64,000 nucleotides of DNA, from contig NZ_DASVMI010000074.1 in assembly GCF_036384435.1 (NCBI RefSeq), positions 1-64,000 of the forward strand, given 5' to 3'. Within the stretch, counting starts at the first letter, position 1; the number at the start of each line of letters is the position of its first letter. The stretch is from GSA-30 sp036384435. Lineage in GTDB: Bacteria > Pseudomonadota > Gammaproteobacteria > Xanthomonadales > Rhodanobacteraceae. Positions 42,484 to 52,186 of the stretch are shown here, piece by piece. The position numbers and the translations under genes are program-made. Below the pieces are notes generated by a model. That model saw only the letters and a list, made by a program, of their open reading frames with translations. It did no database searches and was not told the DNA's origin.

Positions 42484-43395
42484 ATGCACCCCACTGATGC
42501 CATGTACGCCTTTGTGCGCACCCTGGAGCTGGCGAGCTTCACCAAGGCGGCCGACAGTCTGGGCCTGCCCAAGGCGAGCATCTCCACGGCCGTGCGACAA
42601 CTGGAAGACCAGATCGGCACGCAGTTACTGCATCGAACCACGCGCCGCGTTCAGCCTACCCAGGATGGCCTGGCGTTTTATGCGCGCTGCAAGGATCTGC
42701 TGGCCGAACTGGACGAAGTGCAGACGATGTTCCAGCACGACACCCGGGCCCTGAGCGGGCGCCTGCGCGTGGACATGCCGGTACCGATCGCCCAACGCAC
42801 GGTGATCCCGCGCCTGCCGGAATTCCTGCGTGATCATCCCCTGCTGGAAATCGAACTCAGCGGCACGGATCGTATGGTCGATGTCATTGCTGAGGGTTTC
42901 GACTGCGTGGTGCGCGGCGGAACCTTGACCGATTCGCGCCTGGTCGCGCATACACTGGGCAATATGCGCTGCGTGAACGTGGCCAGCCCAACCTATCTGG
43001 ATCAGTACGGTACGCCGACGAACCTGCAGGACCTGTCGCGTCACCGCCTGGTCCATTACGTCAATGCATTGGGCAGCAAGCCTCCGGGCTTCGAATATCG
43101 CGATGGCGAGGTGTACCGGTATCTACCGATGGCCGGCATCATCACCGTCAACAATACGCCGGGATTCGAGGCCGCCGTGCTGGCCGGCCTCGGGATCGCG
43201 CAGATTCCACTGACCGGTGTGCGGCGCTGGCTGGACGACGGGCAATTGATCGAAGTGCTGCCCCACCTGCCCTCCGAACCGATGCCTTTGTCGCTCGTCT
43301 ATGCGCGGCGACACAACCTGCCACGTCGCACCAAGGCTTTCATGGCATGGTTGACCGGGCTGCTCGCCCCCATGTTGGACCCGCCAACCACGTAA
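42484..43395 (+). CDS. LysR-family transcriptional regulator
   Basis: 303 residues. The N-terminal winged helix-turn-helix (MYAFVRTLELASFTKAADSLGLPKASIS...) covers about 6-60. The effector-binding domain follows (LRVDMPVPIAQRTVIPRLPEFL; GFEAAVLAGLGIAQIP). This resembles the CrgA/DsdC-like LTTRs that are usually divergent from oxidoreductases. Possible starts are 42472, 42484 and 42502, none with a strong ribosome site; 42484 leaves the candidate operator outside the gene. It probably regulates the adjacent SDR and itself. Confidence 0.9.
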   Translation: MHPTDAMYAFVRTLELASFTKAADSLGLPKASISTAVRQLEDQIGTQLLHRTTRRVQPTQDGLAFYARCKDLLAELDEVQTMFQHDTRALSGRLRVDMPVPIAQRTVIPRLPEFLRDHPLLEIELSGTDRMVDVIAEGFDCVVRGGTLTDSRLVAHTLGNMRCVNVASPTYLDQYGTPTNLQDLSRHRLVHYVNALGSKPPGFEYRDGEVYRYLPMAGIITVNNTPGFEAAVLAGLGIAQIPLTGVRRWLDDGQLIEVLPHLPSEPMPLSLVYARRHNLPRRTKAFMAWLTGLLAPMLDPPTT

Positions 43396-43400
43396 GAGGG

Positions 43401-43480
43401 TGCAAAGGCATGGGCCTGCTCCTCGAAGCCCCTCCGGGGACAGCAGGACCTTGAGGACAACGCGAACCCATGCCTTTGCA
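43401..43480. repeat. Long nested inverted repeat in the ndh leader
   Basis: The outer arms TGCAAAGGCATGGG (43401-43414) and CCCATGCCTTTGCA (43467-43480) are a perfect 14-bp inverted repeat. Inside are CCTGCT/AGCAGG and the apical CCCC-TCC-GGGG. It fills nearly all the space between the lysR stop (43395) and the ndh ribosome site (GAGG near 43490). Confidence 0.8.
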
Positions 43481-43501
43481 TCAGAGCTTGAGGAAAACAC
43501 C

Positions 43502-44788
43502 ATGACCGACTCGTGTCCCCATGTCGTGATACTTGGAGGCGGCTTCGGCGGTTTGGCCGCCGCCCGTGAACTGGCCGATGCGCCGGTACGCATCACGTTG
43601 ATCGATCGCCGCAATCATCACCTGTTCCAACCGCTGCTTTACCAGGTAGGCACGGCCGGCTTGTCGGCTCCATCGATCGCCGCACCGCTGCGGCAGATCC
43701 TGCGCAAGCAGGCCAATATCACCGTGCTGATGGACGAAGCGCGCGCAGTCGATACCACGGCCCGTTGTGTACACCTGGGCCAGGGCGATATCGGCTATGA
43801 CTACCTGATCGTCGGCACTGGCGCGACGCACGCCTATTTCGGCCATGACGATTGGGCATCGCGCGCACCGGGCCTGAAGACACTCGACGACGCATTCGCC
43901 GTCCGTCGCCGCGTCCTGCTGGCATTCGAGCGAGCCGAGCGCGAGGATGATCCCGTACGAAGACAGGCGTGGCTGAACTTCGTCATCGTCGGCGCAGGCG
44001 CTACCGGCGTCGAATTGGCGGGCGCGCTGGCCGAAATCGCCAAGCATACGCTGCCGCGAGAATTCCGGCGCAGCGATCCACGCATGGCCAACGTACTGCT
44101 GGTCGAAGCCGGTCCACGCGTACTGCCCGCCTTCGACGAAGATCTTTCCGACAAAGCCAGGAAGCAACTGGAAAAACTGGGTGTGCAGGTACGCCTGGGT
44201 ACGGCGGTGAGCGCGATCGACGAGGAGGGCGTGCAACTGGGCGAGCAACGCCTGCAGGCGCGCACCGTGCTATGGGCAGCAGGCGTATCGGCTTCGCCTC
44301 TTGGCGTCTCGCTGGGCGCACCGCTGGATCGGGCTGGGCGTGTGCAGGTGCAAGCGGACCTGAGCCTACCTGGACATCGCGAGGTTTTCGTCATCGGCGA
44401 CTTGGCCACCTTCACGCAGGAAAGCGGCAAACCCGTGCCGGGCGTTGCCCCGGCCGCCAAGCAAATGGGGCGGCATGCGGCCCTGCGTGTACGCGCCATG
44501 ATCCAGGGTTCGGCGGAGGCGGCCCGCTTTCGTTATCGCGACGATGGCTCGTTGGCAACCATTGGGCGAATGGCCGCCGTTGCCCAGTTCGGCAAGCTTA
44601 AGTTTTCTGGGCTGCTGGCCTGGTGGATCTGGCTGGTGGCACACGTGTACTTCCTGATCGGCTTTCGCAATCGCCTGGTCGTGCTGATGGATTGGGCCTG
44701 GGCATATTGGACCTACGAACGCGCCGCGCGCATCGTGACCGGACAGGACCGCGAGTCCGCGCCCTCAACTGGTGAATCGTCCGAATGA
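43502..44788 (+). CDS. ndh: Type II NADH dehydrogenase
   Basis: 428 residues. The FAD-binding GGGFGGLAAARELA sits at the N-terminus, with the HHLFQPLLYQVGTAGLS family stretch. The NADH-binding IVGAGATGVELAGALAE follows, and the C-terminal quinone and membrane part contains FVIGDLATF, PGVAPAAKQMGRHAA and an amphipathic end (FSGLLAWWIWLVAHVYFLIG). This non-proton-pumping enzyme feeds electrons to quinone at the inner membrane. ATG 43502 has GAGG eight bases upstream. The leader folds into a long hairpin, suggesting post-transcriptional control. Confidence 0.93.
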   Translation: MTDSCPHVVILGGGFGGLAAARELADAPVRITLIDRRNHHLFQPLLYQVGTAGLSAPSIAAPLRQILRKQANITVLMDEARAVDTTARCVHLGQGDIGYDYLIVGTGATHAYFGHDDWASRAPGLKTLDDAFAVRRRVLLAFERAEREDDPVRRQAWLNFVIVGAGATGVELAGALAEIAKHTLPREFRRSDPRMANVLLVEAGPRVLPAFDEDLSDKARKQLEKLGVQVRLGTAVSAIDEEGVQLGEQRLQARTVLWAAGVSASPLGVSLGAPLDRAGRVQVQADLSLPGHREVFVIGDLATFTQESGKPVPGVAPAAKQMGRHAALRVRAMIQGSAEAARFRYRDDGSLATIGRMAAVAQFGKLKFSGLLAWWIWLVAHVYFLIGFRNRLVVLMDWAWAYWTYERAARIVTGQDRESAPSTGESSE

Positions 44789-44868
44789 CCCCACATTCTT
44801 CACTGATTCCTTCTCGCGGAGCTGCCAGAATGCCGCGTCCCCTTTCCTGCTGACACGGAACCAAGATC

Positions 44869-45822
44869 GTGCCCTCCCAACTCGAACAACTGCGCCAGTA
44901 CACCACCGTCGTTGCCGACACCGGCGACATCGAGGCGATCGCCCGCTACAAGCCGGTCGATGCAACCACCAATCCATCGTTGCTGCTCAAGGCTTCGGAA
45001 ATTCCAAGCTATGCGCCGTTGCTTGATGAGGCCGTGGACTGGGCCAAATCCAAAGGCAACGATCGCGAACAGCAGATCGTAGACGCCAGCGATCACCTGG
45101 CGGTGCGTGTGGGTCGCAAAATCCTCGAACTGGTGCCGGGCCGCGTGTCCACCGAAGTCGACGCGCGCCTTTCGTTCAATACCGACGCAACCATCGCCAA
45201 GGCCGAACGACTGATCGGCATGTATGAAGACGCGGGCATCGGCCGCGATCGCATCCTGATCAAGATCGCCTCCACCTGGGAAGGCATTCGTGCCGCCGAG
45301 CAGTTGCAGAAGCGCAAGATCGACTGCAATCTCACGTTGCTGTTCTCGTTCGAACAGGCCGTGGCCTGTGCCGAGGCTGGTGTGTTCCTTATCTCGCCGT
45401 TTGTCGGCCGCATCATGGACTGGTACGTCGCCAACACCGATACCAAGTCCTACGCACCGGACGAAGACCCGGGCGTGAAGTCCGTACGCCGTATATACGA
45501 CTGGTACAAGCTGCACGGCTTCGACACCATCGTGATGGGCGCCAGCTTCCGCAACATTGGACAAATCCAGGCGCTGGCGGGCTGTGATCGCCTGACCATC
45601 AGTCCGGACCTGCTGGAAAAGCTCGATGCCGACCAGGGTGACCTGCCACGCAAACTCGAGGACAACGGTAAACGCGAACCCAAGACGCCGAAGATCAGCG
45701 AGAACGATTTCCGCTGGGGCCACAACGAAGATGCCATGGCCACGGATAAACTGGCCGAAGGCATTCGTAAATTTGCCGTGGACCAGCGCAAGCTGGAGAA
45801 AGTGCTGGCGGCGAAATTGTGA
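44869..45822 (+). CDS. tal: Transaldolase
   Basis: A 317-residue TalB-type enzyme of the pentose phosphate pathway (cytoplasm). The N-terminal DATTNPSLLLKASEIPSYAP, catalytic Lys in RILIKIASTWEGIRAAEQL, and NLTLLFSFEQAVACAEAGV are diagnostic. The length equals E. coli TalB. The start is a GTG at 44869. It lies 80 bases after ndh on the same strand and is followed by a terminator at 45968. Confidence 0.96.
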   Translation: MPSQLEQLRQYTTVVADTGDIEAIARYKPVDATTNPSLLLKASEIPSYAPLLDEAVDWAKSKGNDREQQIVDASDHLAVRVGRKILELVPGRVSTEVDARLSFNTDATIAKAERLIGMYEDAGIGRDRILIKIASTWEGIRAAEQLQKRKIDCNLTLLFSFEQAVACAEAGVFLISPFVGRIMDWYVANTDTKSYAPDEDPGVKSVRRIYDWYKLHGFDTIVMGASFRNIGQIQALAGCDRLTISPDLLEKLDADQGDLPRKLEDNGKREPKTPKISENDFRWGHNEDAMATDKLAEGIRKFAVDQRKLEKVLAAKL

Positions 45823-45967
45823 GGGCTTGAGGGATGAGGGGCGCGAGCGCAAGGCCGCGCCGCTTCAATAGCGGGATGTTTGCGAAATCGCTTTCGCATT
45901 CGGCAAACCCAAGGCGATCTGCATCGGAATGCCCTCGCTACTCTTCAATCGCCCCTTCATGAAGGAC

Positions 45968-45997
45968 AAAAAAAACCGGCCGAAGCCGGTTTTTTTT
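45968..45997. terminator. Bidirectional terminator between tal and the efflux operon
   Basis: ACCGGC-CGAA-GCCGGT with an A-run on the left and a T-run on the right. It serves both convergent transcription units. Confidence 0.92.
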
Positions 45998-46007
45998 GTA
46001 GCAGGTA

Positions 46008-47471
46008 TCACTTCGCCTCGGGCCTTTTCTTCCACGCATTCGCCAGCGCGTCGGTGCTCCAACCGCCCCCCAGCGCGCGAATCAACTGCACGCTCGAACG
46101 CAACTGGCGCGTATCGAGGTCGAGCAGACTGCGTTGCGCATCGAGCGCGGTGGTCTGCGCCTGCACGACATCGAGATAACCCACCGCGCCCTGCTTGTAG
46201 CGATCCATGGCCAGGTCCAGGGAGTGTTGCGCGGCATCGGAGGCATCTTTCTGATCCACCCGCGCATTGCCCAGGCGATCGAGTTGCACCAGGTTGTCTT
46301 CGACCTGCTGGAATGCGTTGAGCACCACGCCGCGATACTTGGCACCAGCTTCCTCGGTGGCCGCTTTCGCCGCGGCGACCTGCGCCTTGCGACGACCACC
46401 ATCGAAGATATCCATCAGGATGTTCGGACCGAACGCCCAGATGCGATTGGGCGTGGACAACAGCCCACCGTAGACGTCGCTCTGGTAGCCGCCCTGCACG
46501 CCCAGACTAAGCGAGGGGAAGTACGCCGCGCGCGCCACACCAATCTGCGCGTTGGATGCCGCCGTACGACGTTCGGCGGCCGCAATGTCGGGACGGCGCT
46601 GCAACAAGGTCGACGGCACCGTAGTGGGCACAGTCGGCAAGACGATCGTCTTGGTGTTGGACGCGATGGTGAAGGTGGACGGCGATTCGCCCACCAATAC
46701 CGCGATCGCATGCTCTACCAACTCACGCTGGGCCTGGGTCTGCGACCACTGCGATTTCACCGACGACAACTGCGTCTGCGCACGCGCCACGTCCAGGCCG
46801 GACACGATACCGCCCTGATGCAACGTCTGCGTCAGCTGCAAGGCCTTGGCGAAAGCGTCGGTACTTTGTTTGAGCAAATCCAGTTGCTGGTCCAGCCCGC
46901 GCAATACGATGTAGCTATCGGCCAACTGCGCCTGCAAGCTCAACTGTGCCGAAGCAAGATCGGCCGCGGCCGCGATAGCCTGGTCCTTGCTAGCCGCGAC
47001 CTCGTTACGCACGCGACCCCACAGGTCCACCTCGTAATCGATCTCGCCTACAGCGGTAAACGAGTTGTACCAAGCTGGCGACGTCGCGCCACGCAATGGC
47101 TTGGTGTCGGATTCGCGATCGCGCTGGGCATTGCCGCTGACCGATACCTGCGGAGACAGGTTGGCTCGTGTCTGCCGATAGAACGCCTGCGACTGCTCGA
47201 AGTGAGCCAGCGCCGCCTCAAGATCGGCGTTATGCGCAAGCAGGCGCTGTTGCAGGTCATCCAACTGCGAATCGCCATAGACTTTCCACCAACCGTCGCG
47301 CGCCAGCTGATCGGACGGTTGCGCCAGCACCCAGGGGCCCTGCGACTGCGGTTGCTCCTTGTACTGGTTGGCGACCGGCGCATCCGGCACCTTGTAGGCC
47401 GGAGCCAGCGAACAACCGGCCAGGACCATGGTCACTGCGCCAGCCAGGACAACATTAAGCCTTCTTTTCAT
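46008..47471 (-). CDS. RND efflux outer-membrane factor (NodT/OprM type lipoprotein)
   Basis: 487 residues. The lipoprotein signal ends VLAGC (about residue 20). Two OEP repeats follow, with the long helical hairpins of TolC-like proteins and the typical WWKVYGDSQLDDLQQRLLAHN, GEIDYEVDLWGRVRNEV and LPTVPTTVPSTLLQRRPDIA stretches. ATG 47471 is inside the end of the adaptor gene (17-base overlap) with GGA eight bases upstream. It is the last gene of the efflux operon and ends 10 bases before a bidirectional terminator. Confidence 0.93.
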   Translation of the reverse strand: MKRRLNVVLAGAVTMVLAGCSLAPAYKVPDAPVANQYKEQPQSQGPWVLAQPSDQLARDGWWKVYGDSQLDDLQQRLLAHNADLEAALAHFEQSQAFYRQTRANLSPQVSVSGNAQRDRESDTKPLRGATSPAWYNSFTAVGEIDYEVDLWGRVRNEVAASKDQAIAAAADLASAQLSLQAQLADSYIVLRGLDQQLDLLKQSTDAFAKALQLTQTLHQGGIVSGLDVARAQTQLSSVKSQWSQTQAQRELVEHAIAVLVGESPSTFTIASNTKTIVLPTVPTTVPSTLLQRRPDIAAAERRTAASNAQIGVARAAYFPSLSLGVQGGYQSDVYGGLLSTPNRIWAFGPNILMDIFDGGRRKAQVAAAKAATEEAGAKYRGVVLNAFQQVEDNLVQLDRLGNARVDQKDASDAAQHSLDLAMDRYKQGAVGYLDVVQAQTTALDAQRSLLDLDTRQLRSSVQLIRALGGGWSTDALANAWKKRPEAK

Positions 47472-48651
47472 TGGGCTTGTCCGCCGTCTTCTCAGCAATC
47501 TTCACGGTATCGCCATCGGCCAGGCCATCGGGTGGGCTCTCGATCACTCGGTCGCCCTTGGCTAGCCCCGCGTTCAATTCCACGCTCTTGCCGAAATCAC
47601 GCGCGATGGATACCGGCTTGAAAGTGACCTTGTTGTCCTGTCCCACCACGGCCACGCGCAGGCCCTGGTTATCGAAGACCAGCGCGCTGGCCGGTACACG
47701 CAGGGCCGTGGCGCTGATCGGCAGGTCGAACTTGACGTTGGCGAACGCGCCCGGCATCAGCTGGTTATCGGTGTTGTCCACCGAAAGCTGGACCAGCGTC
47801 GAACCGGATGCCGCATTCACCGCCTGCGCCGACGATTCGACGGTCGCCTTGAAGGTCTGTCCCGGATGCTCCGGCACGCTCATCTGAGCCACCGAACCTT
47901 GTTTGATCGCCGGCACATAGTTCTGCGGGACCTGGACATACACGCGCAGCTTGCGCACGTCCGAGACTGTGAACAACTCCTGCCCCGGTGCACCGCCGCC
48001 GACGTTGATCAACTGTCCCACATCGGTATTGCGCGCGGTAACCACGCCATCGAAGGGCGCCACGATGCGCGCGAACGCCTTCGTGGCTTGCAGTCGGTCA
48101 AGATTGGCCTTGGCAGCATTGGCCAGGGCGGTCTTGGCGGTCAGGTCGCCGGTCTTTTCGTCCACTTCCTGCTTGGAGACCGAGTCGGAGCCTAGCATCG
48201 CCTGCCAGCGCTTGGCGGTGATGGCCGCCAGTTCCTGGTTGGCCTTGGCGCTGGCGTAGTCGGCCTTGGCTTGCAGCAGTTGCTGGTCGACGTCAGGCGT
48301 CTCGATCTCGGCCATCAACTGACCGGCCTTGACCTGGGTGCCTATGTCGACCTTCCAGTACTTCAAGTAACCATTGATGCGCGCGAAGATCGGCGCACGC
48401 GAATAGGCTTCCAGACGGCCGGGCAGTTCAAGGCCGTTGCCCGTCTTGCCTGGCTCAGGATCCACCACCGCGACGGTGGGCACGGCCTGCTGGTCGGTCC
48501 AATCTTTGAGCTTGTGCGCATCGGAGGCTCGCGTGGTCACGCCGACAGCTACGATGCCCACCACCAGGATGACACCGATCAGGGCCGCCAGCCGCAGCTT
48601 GCGAGGGTGGGTCGGTGTGGGATTTTTGAATTCAGACGATTCAGACGACAT
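47455..48651 (-). CDS. RND efflux periplasmic adaptor (membrane fusion protein)
   Basis: 398 residues. One N-terminal membrane helix (LAALIGVILVVGIVAVGV), then lipoyl half-motifs (YSRAPIFARINGYLKYWKVD; IVAPFDGVVTARNTDVGQLI) around an alpha-hairpin with a coiled-coil character, beta-barrel and membrane-proximal domains. This is the MexE/AcrA-type family. ATG 48651 overlaps the end of the permease gene by 11 bases and has GGAGAG upstream. The C-terminal tail is lysine-rich. Confidence 0.92.
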   Translation of the reverse strand: MSSESSEFKNPTPTHPRKLRLAALIGVILVVGIVAVGVTTRASDAHKLKDWTDQQAVPTVAVVDPEPGKTGNGLELPGRLEAYSRAPIFARINGYLKYWKVDIGTQVKAGQLMAEIETPDVDQQLLQAKADYASAKANQELAAITAKRWQAMLGSDSVSKQEVDEKTGDLTAKTALANAAKANLDRLQATKAFARIVAPFDGVVTARNTDVGQLINVGGGAPGQELFTVSDVRKLRVYVQVPQNYVPAIKQGSVAQMSVPEHPGQTFKATVESSAQAVNAASGSTLVQLSVDNTDNQLMPGAFANVKFDLPISATALRVPASALVFDNQGLRVAVVGQDNKVTFKPVSIARDFGKSVELNAGLAKGDRVIESPPDGLADGDTVKIAEKTADKPNEKKA

Positions 48652-51600
48652 GTGCAGGCTCTCCGGAAGCAGGCGCCGGGGATTGGGCGCGGCCATGCCG
48701 CGCGTGGATGATGCTGAAGACGACAGGCACGAACAACAACGTGGCCGTGGTCGCGAAAATGAGGCCGCCGATCACTGCACGACCCAGTGGCGCATTCTGT
48801 TCGCCACCCTCGCCCATACCCATGGCCATCGGCCCCATGCCGATGATCATGGCCAGTGCCGTCATCAGTACCGGGCGGAAACGTGTGTAACCGGCTTCAA
48901 GCGCCGCGCGGGTGGCATTGCCATGTTCGGCCAGCCGCTCGCGACAGAAGCTCACCACCAGGATGGAGTTGGCCGTGGCCACACCCATGCACATGATGGC
49001 GCCGGTCAACGCAGGCACCGACAGCGTGGTATGCGTGGCAAACAGCATCCAGACGATACCGGCCAGGGCCGCAGGCAACGCCGTGACGATCACGAATGGA
49101 TCAGCCCAGGACTGGAAGTTCACCACGATCAGCAGGTAGATCAGCACCGCAGCGCCGAGCAAGCCGAACATCAGGCCAGAGAAAGCGCTGTTCATCGTCT
49201 GCACCTGACCCAACAGGGCTACCGAGGTACCCTTGGGCAGCGCCTTGGCGTGATCGCTCACCACCTTCTGGATATCCGAGGCCACGGCACCGAGATCGCG
49301 ATCCTGGGTGGTGGCAAAAATCTCCACCATCGGCTGGAGGTTGTACTGGCTGACCACCGCATTGCCCGAAAAACGCTTGAAAGTAGCCAAACCACCGAGG
49401 ACCTGGGTCGTCCCATTGGCGGATGCGCCATTGATCGGCAGATTTTGCAACTGCGAAAGGTTGTCCAGGCTGTACTGCGGTGTCTGCATCACGATCGGAT
49501 AGGAGATCTGATTCTGCGGATTGAGCCAGAACGTCGGCGCCACCTGACTGGAACCGGCGAGGTTCACTACCAGCGAATTGGTGACGTCGCGCTCGGTCAC
49601 GCCAAGCAACTGGGCACGCGTACGATCGACGTCGATGCTGAAGCCCTGGTTGGCCTGCGACTGCTGGATGCGTGCATCCACCACTCCCGGGATGCGCCTG
49701 ATATCGCGCAGCAAGGCATTGGCATAGCCAAAATTCTCCGACAGCTTGTTGCCGCGAATTTGCAGGTCGATCGGTGCCGGCGAACCAAAGTTCAGGATCT
49801 GGCTGATGATGTCCGCGGGTGGAAAGGAGAAGGTCACGCCGGGAAATTGGCGCGGCAACTGCTCGCGCATGCGCTGCACGTATTCGGCGGTCGGACGATG
49901 GCCTTCATTCAAGGCCAGCTGGATATCGCCGTCCCACGAGCCAATGGTGCCCGTGTTGTTGTACGCGGTGTTGATACCCGACACTGGCTGGCCGATGTTG
50001 TCCACCACGGTGCCCAGTTCTTCCTTGGGAATCATGCGACGGATCGAAGCCTGGATGTCGGCGAACAACGTCGCACTGTCCTCCACGCGCGTGCTTACTG
50101 GCGCACGTACATGCATCAGGATCTGGCCTGCATCGACCGCCGGGAAGAAGTTACGGCCAAGGAACGGCACCAGGGCGAACGACAGCAGCACGAAGGCCAT
50201 GAAACCGGCGACGAATACCTTGCGATGTTCCAGCGCCGTAGCCAGCAAGCTGTGGTAGCCGTCGCGAATGCTGTCAAAGCGACGCTCAAACCCGCGCTGG
50301 AAGCGCACCAGCGGATTCCTCGACGGCGACAGCGACACGTGATGGCCGTGCTCATCCACATGCGGCGCATGCGGATGCAGCAGGTATTTGGCCATCGTCG
50401 GCACCAGCGTGCGCGACAGGATGAACGAGGAGATCATCGCGAACATCACCGCTTCGGCCATCGGCACGAAGAGGAAGCGCGCCACGCCTTCCAGAAAGAA
50501 CATCGGCACGAACACGATACAGATACACAGCAGCGATACGAAGGCTGGCGTTACGATCTGCGCCGCACCGTCGAGAATGGCTGTCTCCACGTCCTTGCCA
50601 TGCTCAAGATGCCAGTTGATGTTCTCGATGGTCACCGTGGCGTCATCCACCAGGATGCCCACGGCCAGCGACAGGCCGCCTAGCGTCATGATATTGAGCG
50701 TCTCGCCGATCACCGACAAGGAGATGATCGATCCGAGGATGGCGAGGGGGATCGAGATCGCAATGATGACCGTCGAGCGCCAGCTACCCAGGAACAACAG
50801 GATCATCAGGCTCGTGAGTGCAGCGGCGATGATGCCTTCCTTCGCCACGCCGCCGATCGCCGCACGCACAAACAACGACTGGTCGCCGATCGGCGCGATC
50901 TGCAACGAGTCGGGGAACGAATCCTTGGCAGCGGCAAGTTTCTGCTTCACGCCTTCGATGATGGCCAGCGTCGAGGCCGAGCCATTCTTGAGCACCGTCA
51001 TCAGCACCGAACGGTTGCCGTCCACGTGAACGATGTTGGTCTGCGGCGGCGCGCCGTCGCGCACATGGGCCACGTCGCGGATATATACCGTAGTGCCATT
51101 GACGGTCTTGACCGGCAGGTTGCCCAGGTCATTGATGTCCGACGGGGCGTTGTTCAGTTGCAGGATATATTCGAACTGGCCGATCTTCTGCGTACCGACC
51201 GGCACGATCAGATTCTGGGCCGCCAGTGCGTTGGCGACGTCCTGCGCGGACAGGCCACGCGCCTGCAATGCGGCCGAGTCGATATCGATCTGCACCTGGC
51301 GAGTCTTGCCGCCGAAGGGATACGGAATCGAAGCGCCGGCCACCGAACTCAACACCGGGCGCACCGCGTTCAGGCCAAGATCGCCCAGGTTCTGTTCGGT
51401 CAAACCCTTGCCCGACAGCGCCAGCTGGATAATCGGGACGGTCGAGGCGTTGTAGTTGAGGATCAGCGGCGGCGTGATGCCGGGCGGCAGCTGCTTGAGC
51501 AGCGTCTGCGCTACGGCAGTCACCTGGGCATTGGCGGTACGGATATCCACCGTCGGCTGGAAGAAGATCTTGATCACGCCGAAACCGTTGATGGACTGGG

Positions 51601-51850
51601 CCTCGATGTGCTCCACGTCATTCACCGTCGTGGTCAGCACGCGCTCAAACGGCGAGGAGATGCGTCCAGCCATCTGGTCGGGCGGAAGGCCGGTGTACTG
51701 CCACACCACGCTGATCACCGGAATCTTGATATCCGGGAAGATGTCGGTAGGAGTCCGCATTGCAGCCAGCGGGCCGATAATGAGGATCAACAGAGCGAGA
51801 ACGACGAACGTATACGGTCGCGAAAGCGCGATCCGGACAATACTGAACAT
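48641..51850 (-). CDS. RND efflux transporter permease
   Basis: 1069 residues, the AcrB/HAE-type trimeric pump with twelve membrane segments and two large periplasmic loops. The N-terminal FSIVRIALSRPYTFVVLALL and the TM4 region LAVGILVDDATVTIENINWH (proton-relay Asp pair) are present, and the C-terminal half repeats the fold. ATG 51850 has GGAA nine bases upstream; the frame opens at 51898. It is first in the operon, ahead of the adaptor, which is not the most common order. A two-component system lies immediately upstream on the same strand. Confidence 0.93.
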   Translation of the reverse strand: MFSIVRIALSRPYTFVVLALLILIIGPLAAMRTPTDIFPDIKIPVISVVWQYTGLPPDQMAGRISSPFERVLTTTVNDVEHIEAQSINGFGVIKIFFQPTVDIRTANAQVTAVAQTLLKQLPPGITPPLILNYNASTVPIIQLALSGKGLTEQNLGDLGLNAVRPVLSSVAGASIPYPFGGKTRQVQIDIDSAALQARGLSAQDVANALAAQNLIVPVGTQKIGQFEYILQLNNAPSDINDLGNLPVKTVNGTTVYIRDVAHVRDGAPPQTNIVHVDGNRSVLMTVLKNGSASTLAIIEGVKQKLAAAKDSFPDSLQIAPIGDQSLFVRAAIGGVAKEGIIAAALTSLMILLFLGSWRSTVIIAISIPLAILGSIISLSVIGETLNIMTLGGLSLAVGILVDDATVTIENINWHLEHGKDVETAILDGAAQIVTPAFVSLLCICIVFVPMFFLEGVARFLFVPMAEAVMFAMISSFILSRTLVPTMAKYLLHPHAPHVDEHGHHVSLSPSRNPLVRFQRGFERRFDSIRDGYHSLLATALEHRKVFVAGFMAFVLLSFALVPFLGRNFFPAVDAGQILMHVRAPVSTRVEDSATLFADIQASIRRMIPKEELGTVVDNIGQPVSGINTAYNNTGTIGSWDGDIQLALNEGHRPTAEYVQRMREQLPRQFPGVTFSFPPADIISQILNFGSPAPIDLQIRGNKLSENFGYANALLRDIRRIPGVVDARIQQSQANQGFSIDVDRTRAQLLGVTERDVTNSLVVNLAGSSQVAPTFWLNPQNQISYPIVMQTPQYSLDNLSQLQNLPINGASANGTTQVLGGLATFKRFSGNAVVSQYNLQPMVEIFATTQDRDLGAVASDIQKVVSDHAKALPKGTSVALLGQVQTMNSAFSGLMFGLLGAAVLIYLLIVVNFQSWADPFVIVTALPAALAGIVWMLFATHTTLSVPALTGAIMCMGVATANSILVVSFCRERLAEHGNATRAALEAGYTRFRPVLMTALAMIIGMGPMAMGMGEGGEQNAPLGRAVIGGLIFATTATLLFVPVVFSIIHARHGRAQSPAPASGEPAHVV

Positions 51851-52186
51851 GCCAGGGGATTCCGAGCGCTGATGGTGCGTCGCGGCAGATTTTCGCATGG
51901 AGACCAGGCCGGCGGGCCCCTGTCATCCATGAAGATAATTTCATCTTTCAACTATTGCCTGGGGATCGGCGGTATGGGCGGCAGGCGCCGGAGGGCGTTT
52001 TTCTGGTGCGCCAGGAGACGGAAACCAGGAACGGGGATGCGTGCTGGGGCGCAAACACGAGCAGCAGCACGCCGAAACGTGGCATGACGTGTGACCATGG
52101 CATAAGCCTTGGCCCAGCGCGCCAACTGCATTACCTAAGGGGCAATCATCGGTGCATCCCTACTACCCTCCCCCATCTCCGGGCCG
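51851..52186. other. Intergenic region between the histidine kinase and the RND operon
   Basis: 336 bases, no gene. An AT-rich patch at about 51925-51955 contains a short inverted repeat ATGAA-N6-TTCAT (51929-51944), the likeliest place for the efflux promoter or a response-regulator site. No terminator was seen. Confidence 0.35.

Noticed and set aside
48437..50683. Long open frame on the plus strand (about 750 codons) opposite the RND permease
   Set aside because: His/Arg-rich antisense shadow of a clear coding gene in high-GC DNA; no ribosome site or family signature. Similar antisense frames opposite rhlB (59540-61009), rho (62011-63744) and the Oar-like receptor (25450-26379) were rejected for the same reason.
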